From: Campylobacterota bacterium
Lineage (GTDB): Bacteria; Campylobacterota; Campylobacteria; Campylobacterales; Sulfurovaceae
Assembly (NCBI GenBank): GCA_003646505.1
Contig: QMKT01000125.1
Coordinates: 1-5,803, forward strand
Length of the DNA: 5,803 nucleotides
Direction of reading: 5' to 3'
Shown here piece after piece: positions 1 through 5,798 of this stretch. The translations under genes and the position numbers were made by a program. The notes under the pieces are model-generated. The model had not been told where the DNA came from. It was given only the letters and a program-made list of their open reading frames with translations, and made no database searches. Position 1 is the stretch's first letter; every line of letters begins with the position of its first letter.

Positions 1-141
1 AGTTCTGGAGATGCAGATGGAGATAACTTTTCAAAGCTTACAACATTTGCCATTTTTAGAGATGATGGTAATGTAGCACTGGGAAAGATGATCATGGAGA
101 AGAGTGTGCAAAGTATGTCTAAAGCGATGAATGAGCTCTAA
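1..141 (+). CDS. C-terminal fragment of an unidentified protein
   Basis: Frame 1 is open from the first base of the window to a TAA at 139-141, giving the last 46 residues of a protein whose start lies outside. The fragment begins SSGDADGDNFSKLTTFAIFR and ends SMSKAMNEL. It is acidic and polar at first (an Asp/Gly-rich stretch), then has a beta-like segment (LTTFAIFRDDGNVAL), and closes with a probable amphipathic helix rich in Met, Lys and Ser. No catalytic motif or membrane segment is visible and I do not recognise the family. It reads in the same direction as the next gene but is separated by 94 bases, so co-transcription is uncertain. That it is coding is supported by the open frame, sensible amino-acid composition and a clean stop before an AT-rich gap. 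Confidence 0.7.
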   Translation, partial: SSGDADGDNFSKLTTFAIFRDDGNVALGKMIMEKSVQSMSKAMNEL

Positions 142-143
142 GC

Positions 144-172
144 TTATTTATTGTCTATCCAAGATTAAATAA
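144..172. repeat. AT-rich inverted repeat downstream of the first gene
   Basis: TTATTTA at 144-150 is matched by its exact reverse complement TAAATAA at 166-172, and an inner TCT/AGA pair (154-156 with 162-164) could extend the hairpin. It begins three bases after the stop of the preceding gene, where a terminator would be expected. However, the stem is almost entirely A-T and no T-run follows, so it would be a weak terminator at best. In DNA this AT-rich, a 7-base match can arise by chance. Confidence 0.25.
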
Positions 173-184
173 ATGACATTTCAA

Positions 185-190
185 TAGAAT
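185..190 (+). promoter_or_regulatory. Possible -10 element upstream of the sixA-like gene
   Basis: TAGAAT differs from the TATAAT consensus at one position and lies about 45 bases before the proposed start codon, leaving room for a short leader. No good -35 hexamer is seen at the usual spacing. Promoters in Campylobacterota often lack one, so its absence neither supports nor excludes this site. TTTAAT at 201-206 is an alternative. Confidence 0.25.
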
Positions 191-223
191 ATGCCATTTG
201 TTTAATTTTCATTAAACCATCTT

Positions 224-229
224 AAGGAG
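224..229 (+). promoter_or_regulatory. Shine-Dalgarno site that places the sixA-like start at ATT 236
   Basis: AAGGAG is a near-perfect Shine-Dalgarno sequence and ends six bases before the ATT at 236. The next possible start in that frame is a TTG at 335, about 100 bases downstream and with no comparable site in front of it. This ribosome binding site is therefore the main sequence evidence that translation begins at 236. Confidence 0.75.
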
Positions 230-235
230 TTTAAC

Positions 236-772
236 ATTAAAACATTATATCTAATACGTCATGCAACATCAGACTGGAGCGATGGGTCATTAAGTGACTT
301 TGAAAGAGGGCTTAAAAAAAGAGGCCATAAGGATTTGGATACTATTAGTTCTTATATGTCTCTTCAACAGTTAAAGCCAGATCTTATAGTTTCAAGTCTT
401 GCTCTTCGTGCACAAACTACGGCAGACCAACTTGGAAAGAAAATCGGGTACGAAGGTAAGATTCATTATATGGAAGAGCTTTATAACACCCGTCCAGACA
501 CAATTATGAATATACTTACTTTACAGGATGATAGTTATGAGACTATTTTTTTAGTTGGGCATAATCCGGAACTCACAGAGTTTGCAAATTTTCTTGTAGA
601 AGATAATTTTCCAAAGATACCTACTCTAGGCGTTTTGGCTATCAACTTAGATATAGAAAACTGGGATGATATCACAGAAAATTGTGGAGAGATAGACTTT
701 TTTATACAACCTAAACAATTTAAATATTATATGCCTAAACAGATACGTACTACATTAGCTAGAGGAAAATAA
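236..772 (+). CDS. sixA: SixA-like histidine phosphatase (RHA motif), ATT start
   Basis: This is a histidine phosphatase superfamily protein (phosphoglycerate mutase-like fold) of the small SixA branch, 178 residues when started at 236. E. coli SixA, about 161 residues, removes phosphate from phosphohistidine on signalling or phosphotransfer proteins. Visible motifs are R8-H9-A10 near the N-terminus (H9 would be the phosphate-accepting histidine), SSLALRAQT at about 53-61 with R58 matching the conserved phosphate-binding Arg of the VLVSPxLRAxQT block, a possible acid at E80/E81, and LVGHNPEL at about 106-113 with H109 as the second catalytic histidine. There is no signal peptide or membrane segment, so it is cytoplasmic. 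The frame has no ATG, GTG or TTG before 335, and a start there would remove R8 and H9. It is open upstream only to a TAA at 203-205. The stop overlaps the ribosome binding site of the next gene, which suggests an operon. The exact substrate is unknown; a phosphatase of another small molecule or protein is possible. Confidence 0.85.
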   Translation: MKTLYLIRHATSDWSDGSLSDFERGLKKRGHKDLDTISSYMSLQQLKPDLIVSSLALRAQTTADQLGKKIGYEGKIHYMEELYNTRPDTIMNILTLQDDSYETIFLVGHNPELTEFANFLVEDNFPKIPTLGVLAINLDIENWDDITENCGEIDFFIQPKQFKYYMPKQIRTTLARGK

Positions 773-783
773 GGATAAACAGC

Positions 784-2382
784 ATGAGTTTTAAAAATAT
801 AGCCAATAGTCTCAATACATACGTCAAATCCAAAGATCATAAATATATAGAAGAGATCGAAGAACATTTTAAATCACTTTTTTCTGTGGAATATGTGAAG
901 TTTTGGAAGTATGATAGTAGAGATGAAATATTGACTATGTTGGAAGATAAAAATCATGAGATCAAATCACTTACAACTTCTGTGACAAAACAAGCTATAG
1001 ACAGCAAATCAACTATACTTTCAAATCATATTATGAGTGATAAATCTTTTTCTGTAGAAATAGATAATCCTTTAGCAATTAAAATGAAAGCATTGATGGT
1101 ATTTCCTATCATGAAAAATGATAAGGTTTTAGGAGTAGTTAAATTATGGAAAGGGATGAAACAAAGGAAAGTTTTTTCTAAACAGGATGAAAAAGAACTT
1201 GAAACTTTTGTCCCTTTGCTAATAAAGATCATAGAAACAAAAAGTATAGAAAAAGATGAATTGCTTGCCCTTATGGGAGAAGAACCTTCTAAAACAGTTA
1301 CAAAAATAAAAGAAGTAAAACCTTCTTTATCAGTAAAAGAAAAGCCAAAAAAAGAAAATACAAATAAAGTAGAGTTAGAACTTGAAGCTTTAAAAAAAGA
1401 GTTTGATAAAAAAGTGGAAGAGCAGGGGTCTTTGCAACAAAAACTCTCTTCTTATATAAAAAAAGAGAAGAGTCATGAAGAACAGTTTTTACAACTTAAA
1501 AAAGAATTGAAAAAAGCAGAAAATAACTATAAGGATTCAGAGTCCTCCGCTTTAGAATTTTCTAAAGTTATCAGTGAACATCAAAAAATCAATAAAGAAC
1601 TCACAGATAAAGTTAAAAACTTATCTGATACAAATAAAGGCTTGAAAGAAGATCTAAAAAAAGATAAAAAATCTAAAAGTATTAAAGAGTTAAAATCTGA
1701 AAGAGCTGTTGTCCATCATAATAAGTCTACACATATAGCAGATAATATTGAGGATATATTAGATAAAATCGCGCCTATTTTTTCAGAAAATGAATATTCA
1801 CACTTGTTATTTGAATTAATGATATATGCATTCCATTCTAAAAACTGTATGTCAGATATAGAAGATATTATACGGAAATCTAGAGTTCTTCCTGATATTA
1901 TAGAGACATATTATTTTCAAGGAGCTATTAAAATCAATCATGAAAAGCAGATAATCTCTGATCTTTCAAAGAATATCCAGGAATATGGAAAAAATATTTT
2001 TTCTAAAGCTGCAGTAAATATAATAATTTCAAAAGATGTTCCTTCCTCTTTGGTCTTGGATGCTCCTAAGATACAGAGTATTATCTTTCATCTTTTACTT
2101 GATATGTCTAAATTTGTAGATAATACTAAAGATTTAAATATCAATTTTTTATACAAAAACAAACTTTTTATCATAGAAATAAATGGGACAATACATCAAA
2201 ATAACAGTTTATTTAAATCGATGTTTAAACAAAACAAGTTAGGTGGAAATGAAAAAGACAGATTGGGATTGCTTTTAAGTCAAAAACTAATAGAAAGACT
2301 TAAAGGAAAGATAGAGTCAGAAGATAAAGGTTCAGACTATAAATTTGTATTGACTGTACCAAGCCAAAAAATAAAGATGTAA
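784..2382 (+). CDS. GAF domain, coiled coil and degenerate histidine-kinase-like C-terminus
   Basis: This 532-residue protein has no signal peptide or membrane helix. Residues about 10-155 look like a GAF domain, a small-molecule or redox sensing fold, ending in KVLGVVKLWKG and a closing helix. Residues about 160-192 form a charged linker. Residues about 193-305 are a Lys/Glu-rich heptad-like coiled coil, probably for dimerisation. Residues about 318-526 follow the order of a histidine kinase core: helices, then VPSSLVLDAPKIQSIIFHLL, then LGLLLSQKLIERLKGKIES and a final beta strand. The ATP-binding residues are eroded: the N-box Asn appears as D440 (LLLDMSKF), the DxGxG box is reduced to EINGTI (465-470), and the GxGLGL box reads KDRLGL (491-496). 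H317 and H340 are the only histidines placed like a phospho-acceptor, and neither sits in a normal H-box. AAGGA at 771-775 supports the ATG at 784. The gene follows the sixA-like gene by 11 bases. It is probably a sensor or scaffold without ordinary kinase activity; the ligand is unknown. Confidence 0.7.
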   Translation: MSFKNIANSLNTYVKSKDHKYIEEIEEHFKSLFSVEYVKFWKYDSRDEILTMLEDKNHEIKSLTTSVTKQAIDSKSTILSNHIMSDKSFSVEIDNPLAIKMKALMVFPIMKNDKVLGVVKLWKGMKQRKVFSKQDEKELETFVPLLIKIIETKSIEKDELLALMGEEPSKTVTKIKEVKPSLSVKEKPKKENTNKVELELEALKKEFDKKVEEQGSLQQKLSSYIKKEKSHEEQFLQLKKELKKAENNYKDSESSALEFSKVISEHQKINKELTDKVKNLSDTNKGLKEDLKKDKKSKSIKELKSERAVVHHNKSTHIADNIEDILDKIAPIFSENEYSHLLFELMIYAFHSKNCMSDIEDIIRKSRVLPDIIETYYFQGAIKINHEKQIISDLSKNIQEYGKNIFSKAAVNIIISKDVPSSLVLDAPKIQSIIFHLLLDMSKFVDNTKDLNINFLYKNKLFIIEINGTIHQNNSLFKSMFKQNKLGGNEKDRLGLLLSQKLIERLKGKIESEDKGSDYKFVLTVPSQKIKM

Positions 2383-2404
2383 TAGTTTTACTTGGCTACT
2401 TTAT

Positions 2405-2421
2405 GGGTATCAATGATACTT
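2405..2421 (+). terminator. Small hairpin, possible weak terminator after the GAF gene
   Basis: GTATC (2407-2411) and GATAC (2415-2419) form a five-pair stem around an AAT loop. In plus-strand RNA two flanking G-U pairs (2405-2406 with 2420-2421) could lengthen it to seven. A T-rich but interrupted run (TTTGTTGT) follows. It lies between the GAF gene and uvrA, where a terminator would separate the two units. The short stem and broken T-run mean it may be leaky or not a terminator at all. Confidence 0.3.
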
Positions 2422-2426
2422 TGTTG

Positions 2427-2432
2427 TAAAAT
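2427..2432 (+). promoter_or_regulatory. Possible -10 element of a uvrA promoter
   Basis: TAAAAT, one mismatch from TATAAT, sits 28 bases before the uvrA ATG and would give a leader of roughly 20 bases that includes the ribosome binding region GAGAGAG (2452-2458). A second candidate, CATAAT at 2446-2451, is too close to the start codon unless the message is nearly leaderless. No convincing -35 element or LexA-type operator was seen. Confidence 0.3.
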
Positions 2433-2460
2433 ATCAGATATTTAACATAATGAGAGAGTA

Positions 2461-5286
2461 ATGGCAGTAAAAAAGCAAGATATGATACATGTTTATGGTG
2501 CAAGAGAAAATAACTTAAAAAATATAGATATCAGCATCCCGAAAAATAAGTTGGTAGTTGTGACCGGTATATCAGGATCGGGTAAATCAACGTTGGCTTT
2601 CTCTACACTGTATGCGGAGGGTCAAAGACGTTACATCGAGTCACTCTCTTCTTATGCCAGACAGTTTTTAGGACGTGTTGGAAAACCAGAAGTTGATAAG
2701 ATAGAAGGATTGACACCTGCCATTGCAATAGATCAGAAAACCACGTCCAAAAACCCACGTTCAACAGTGGGGACGATCACTGAAATCTATGATTATCTTA
2801 GACTGCTTTTTTCTCGTGTGGGTGAACAGCACTGTCATGAGTGTGGTAAACCTATCTCGTCAATGTCGGCTTCTGATATCATCGAAGAAGTGTTAAAGCT
2901 GCCTGATGGAGCAAAACTTATCATTATGGCACCATTGGTCAAAGAGAAAAAAGGTACTTTTGCAGATATGTTGGAGTCTCTTCGTCACAAAGGGTATATT
3001 AGAGCAATGATCGATGGTGTGATGGTACGTCTTGATGATGAGATAGAACTTTCTAAAACAAAGAAACATACGATTAAAGTAGTTGTTGACAGAGTCGTGG
3101 TTAAAGAAGAAAGCCGTGATCGTATAGGACAGGATGTTGAAAAAGCACTTAAAGAGAGTTATGGTGAACTGGAGATCGAAGTACTCAACTTTAAAGATAT
3201 CGACTTTGAAAGACAACATATGCACTACTCTGAGCATTTGGCCTGTTTTGACTGTAAGTTGAGTTTTGAGCCTTTAGAGCCTGTCAGCTTTTCTTTTAAT
3301 TCGCCTAAAGGTGCCTGTCCCACCTGTGACGGACTGGGAATACGGTATGCCATTGATCTTAAAAAGGTGATCGACTCTGCACTTTGCATTGATAAGGGTG
3401 CTGTAAAGATCATGTATGGTTTTAACAAGAGTTATTATACGAAGTTTTTGAATGCATTTTGTGAACAAAATGATATTAACATTAAAACGCCTTATGGAGA
3501 ACTTGAAACACACCAGCAAAAAGCGATACTCTATGGTAACGGTGGTTCTGTAGACTTTACTTGGAAACGTCATAAGCTTAAACGTGAATGGCCTGGTGTC
3601 ATCAAATTTGCACACGATATGTTCAAAGATGAAAAAGACCTCTCAGAATATATGACAGAAAAAGTGTGTGACAAGTGTGATGGACATCGTCTGCGACCCC
3701 GCTCTTTGTCGGTAAAGATAGAAGGTAAGAATATCGCAGATATTATCTCTATGCCTATAGAGAAATCGTATGCGTATTTTGCAGATAAAAACTCTTTTTC
3801 TCACCTCACTGAACAGCAGAAAATGATAGCGGAATCCATACTTAAAGAGCTGTATGAAAGACTCTATTTCCTTTATGATGTTGGATTAGGCTATATCACC
3901 TTAAATCGTGATGCCAGAAGTATTTCAGGTGGTGAAGCACAGCGTATACGTATTGCATCTCAGATTGGTTCTGGGCTTACAGGTGTGATGTATGTATTGG
4001 ATGAACCCAGTATAGGTTTGCATGAAAGAGACACGATGAAACTCATACGCACCCTTAACTCATTACGCGATAAAGGCAATTCGGTCATTGTTGTGGAACA
4101 TGACAAAGAGACTATTCTTGCTGCAGACTACATTATAGACATTGGTCCTGGAGCAGGGGAGTTTGGTGGGGAAGTGGTCTTTTCCGGGGATGCGAAAAAA
4201 CTCGCTAAAGCAAAGACTTTAACTGCTGATTATATGTATGGCAGAAAAGATATTACTTATTCTCATGACAACCTGCAAGAAGAGTGGATAGAGATCAAAA
4301 ATGTGACGTTGAACAACATTGAAGAATTGGATGCAAAGATACCGTTAAAGAACTTTGTGTGTATTACAGGGGTGAGTGGATCGGGTAAATCATCGTTGAT
4401 CCTTCAAACACTTTTACCCGTAGCAAGAGAACTGCTAAACCGTGCCAAAAAGGTCAATAAAGTGGATGGTGTGGAGATCACAGGACTTGAAAAACTGGAT
4501 AAAGTGATTTACTTGGATCAAAGTCCTATAGGAAGAACACCGCGTTCCAACCCTGCTACCTATACGGGGATCATGGATGAGATACGTAAACTTTTTGCCC
4601 AAACAAAAGAAGCGGAACTAAGAGGTTATAAGATAGGACGTTTTTCATTTAATGTTAAAGGCGGACGTTGTGAGAAATGTCAGGGTGACGGACAGATAAA
4701 AATAGAGATGCACTTTTTACCTGATGTACTTGTATCTTGTGATACCTGTGAAGGTACACGGTATAATGCACAAACACTTGAAGTACGTTACAAAGGCAAG
4801 TCCATAGCAGATGTACTGGGAATGAGTGTGGGAGAAGCACTGGAGTTTTTCAAAGCTATCCCTATGATCGCAGTAAAACTCAAAACATTAACGGATGTGG
4901 GGCTGGACTACATTACTTTAGGACAAAATGCGACGACACTTTCAGGTGGAGAAGCACAGCGTATTAAGTTGAGTAAAGAACTGAGCCGAAAAGATACGGG
5001 TAATACACTTTATATTTTAGATGAACCAACCACAGGACTTCATTTCGCGGATGTTGACAGACTTACGGGTGTTTTACATCACTTAGTGGAACTGGGTAAT
5101 TCAGTGGTGGTGATAGAGCACAATCTAGATATGGTCAAAAATGCAGATTATATTATAGATATGGGGCCTGAAGGTGGAAATAAAGGTGGATTGATCATTG
5201 CTACAGGAAGTCCTGAAAAATTAGCAAGTGAATATAAAGATACGGGCTCTTACACCGGGGAGTATTTGGCTAAGGAATTAAGTTAA
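2461..5286 (+). CDS. uvrA: Excinuclease ABC subunit A (UvrA)
   Basis: UvrA is the dimeric ATPase that finds bulky or helix-distorting DNA lesions and loads UvrB in nucleotide excision repair. The 941-residue length matches the family (about 940 in E. coli). It has two ABC ATPase halves. The first has Walker A GISGSGKST at 36-44, signature SGGEAQR at 489-495, Walker B YVLDEPS at 511-517 and switch His H547. The second has Walker A GVSGSGKSS at 637-645, signature SGGEAQR at 828-834, Walker B YILDEPT at 851-857 and H887. Cysteine pairs for zinc binding are present: C262/C265 with C286/C289, C737/C740 with C760/C763, and a further CxxC pair at 125/128 and 403/406, as in UvrA proteins with three zinc sites. 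The ATG at 2461 places the first Walker motif at the usual distance; GAGAGAG just upstream is a modest ribosome binding site. No frameshift or missing key residue was found. The gene is visibly richer in G and C than the GAF gene before it and probably has its own promoter. Confidence 0.98.
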   Translation: MAVKKQDMIHVYGARENNLKNIDISIPKNKLVVVTGISGSGKSTLAFSTLYAEGQRRYIESLSSYARQFLGRVGKPEVDKIEGLTPAIAIDQKTTSKNPRSTVGTITEIYDYLRLLFSRVGEQHCHECGKPISSMSASDIIEEVLKLPDGAKLIIMAPLVKEKKGTFADMLESLRHKGYIRAMIDGVMVRLDDEIELSKTKKHTIKVVVDRVVVKEESRDRIGQDVEKALKESYGELEIEVLNFKDIDFERQHMHYSEHLACFDCKLSFEPLEPVSFSFNSPKGACPTCDGLGIRYAIDLKKVIDSALCIDKGAVKIMYGFNKSYYTKFLNAFCEQNDINIKTPYGELETHQQKAILYGNGGSVDFTWKRHKLKREWPGVIKFAHDMFKDEKDLSEYMTEKVCDKCDGHRLRPRSLSVKIEGKNIADIISMPIEKSYAYFADKNSFSHLTEQQKMIAESILKELYERLYFLYDVGLGYITLNRDARSISGGEAQRIRIASQIGSGLTGVMYVLDEPSIGLHERDTMKLIRTLNSLRDKGNSVIVVEHDKETILAADYIIDIGPGAGEFGGEVVFSGDAKKLAKAKTLTADYMYGRKDITYSHDNLQEEWIEIKNVTLNNIEELDAKIPLKNFVCITGVSGSGKSSLILQTLLPVARELLNRAKKVNKVDGVEITGLEKLDKVIYLDQSPIGRTPRSNPATYTGIMDEIRKLFAQTKEAELRGYKIGRFSFNVKGGRCEKCQGDGQIKIEMHFLPDVLVSCDTCEGTRYNAQTLEVRYKGKSIADVLGMSVGEALEFFKAIPMIAVKLKTLTDVGLDYITLGQNATTLSGGEAQRIKLSKELSRKDTGNTLYILDEPTTGLHFADVDRLTGVLHHLVELGNSVVVIEHNLDMVKNADYIIDMGPEGGNKGGLIIATGSPEKLASEYKDTGSYTGEYLAKELS

Positions 5287-5290
5287 ATAC

Positions 5291-5701
5291 TTAAGGTCTT
5301 CGAAATTGTTTTTTGGCACTTGGTTTGCTACTTGCATGTGCAAAACCTAGGGCCATTTTTACAATAGAAAGGATGATTATAGATGCGATGATCTCATATC
5401 CTATGGTCCATGTTAAAAGGAAAGAAGATTCTTCACTAAGTGATACAAATAACTCTATGCTACCTTCCGCAACATAAAAGAAAAGAAAGAAAAGTCCTGC
5501 AATGTAGGGAAGTATAATAAAATAGATAGATATAAATATCTTTTCAAAACCTTCAGGGAAAAAGAGGGGTGTTTTCGCAAGGTCAACGTCTTGCTGTGTA
5601 AATTTTTTAGATTCATTTACTGGTGTTACCGGTGCATTTTTAGGGGTGGTTTTTATTGATCTAATCATTCTTCTATATCCATATGTTTGGGATGCAATCA
5701 T
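5291..5701 (-). CDS. Small hypothetical membrane protein with two helices
   Basis: The minus-strand frame encodes up to 136 residues. Numbered from the ATG at 5701, residues 1-53 are polar with Thr, Pro and Lys (KTTPKNAPVTPVNESKK), residues about 55-78 form a hydrophobic helix (IFISIYFIILPYIAGLFFLF), residues about 80-93 an acidic loop, residues about 94-117 a second helix, and the tail is basic (SSKPSAKKQFRRP). The positive-inside rule places both termini in the cytoplasm of a two-pass inner-membrane protein. I do not recognise the family. The start is uncertain: the first ATG has no close ribosome binding site (GGAG is 20 bases upstream), whereas the ATG at 5668 (residue 12) has GGA nine bases ahead and AGAAGA adjacent, giving 125 residues. 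Its stop lies 4 bases from the uvrA stop in convergent orientation. The distinct membrane and charge pattern argues for a real gene rather than a chance frame. Confidence 0.7.
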   Translation of the reverse strand: MIASQTYGYRRMIRSIKTTPKNAPVTPVNESKKFTQQDVDLAKTPLFFPEGFEKIFISIYFIILPYIAGLFFLFFYVAEGSIELFVSLSEESSFLLTWTIGYEIIASIIILSIVKMALGFAHASSKPSAKKQFRRP

Positions 5702-5734
5702 CAGGGATTCACGTTAGTCTACTCCATATATGAT

Positions 5735-5788
5735 ATAAAGTGTCCGTGTGGGTAACCCGGCTGTCTTCACAGACAGTTTGGCTTTATC
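5735..5788 (-). promoter_or_regulatory. Structured leader element, three-way-junction-like, unassigned
   Basis: Nested and adjacent inverted repeats occupy about 54 bases upstream of the membrane-protein gene. ATAAAG/CTTTAT arms at 5735-5740 and 5782-5787 enclose two hairpins. One has a six-pair stem (5761-5766 with 5771-5776) capped, on the minus strand, by the GNRA-type loop GTGA. The other is GGGTTACCC (5750-5758), or alternatively a CCG/CGG stem (5758-5760 with 5744-5746). A competing helix can form between 5741-5748 and 5768-5775: eight pairs in minus-strand RNA with one G-U, but a C-A mismatch in plus-strand RNA. The element lies just downstream of a -10-like sequence and about 33 bases before the first ATG of the gene, as a cis-regulatory leader would. 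Parts recall the c-di-GMP-I (GEMM) riboswitch (AAAGCCAAAC, a GNRA hairpin, GCCGGGTTACC), but its hallmark segment GGACGCAAAGCC is absent. The structure is read from sequence only; function is unproven. Confidence 0.45.
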
Positions 5789-5789
5789 T

Positions 5790-5798
5790 AGTATAGTA
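5790..5798 (-). promoter_or_regulatory. Possible -10 element for the membrane-protein transcript
   Basis: On the minus strand the sequence TGTACTATACTAG contains TACTAT (5798-5793) and the overlapping TATACT (5795-5790), each close to TATAAT. TG stands directly before the first hexamer. Transcription from here would start near 5788-5783, at the first arm of the inverted-repeat element. Any -35 region lies at or beyond the window edge and cannot be judged. Confidence 0.35.

Noticed and set aside
314..320. A7 tract in the sixA-like gene as a phase-variation or frameshift site
   Set aside because: The frame is continuous across it, runs of this length are frequent in such AT-rich DNA, and Campylobacterota phase variation usually uses longer G/C tracts.
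335..772. Starting the sixA-like gene at TTG 335
   Set aside because: This would delete the R8-H9 catalytic motif and has no good ribosome binding site; the ATT at 236 with AAGGAG upstream restores the full family N-terminus.
1026..1232. Minus-strand open frame of 68 codons inside the GAF-protein gene
   Set aside because: It lies wholly within a well-supported coding region on the other strand, has no ribosome binding site, and its composition (Phe/Ser-rich) is that of a reverse-strand shadow.
2893..3615. Three minus-strand open frames (114, 67 and 113 codons) within uvrA
   Set aside because: They overlap one another and highly conserved uvrA sequence, and the translations show no recognisable domain, so they are shadows.
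4655..4840. Minus-strand open frame of 61 codons over the second zinc-module region of uvrA
   Set aside because: It covers essential UvrA cysteine codons, has no supporting start signals, and its sequence (His/Leu/Val-rich) fits a reverse reading of the real gene.
5761..5785. The six-pair hairpin as a plus-strand Rho-independent terminator followed by TTTGGCTTTAT
   Set aside because: The T-run is interrupted by GGC and no plus-strand gene ends nearby within the window.
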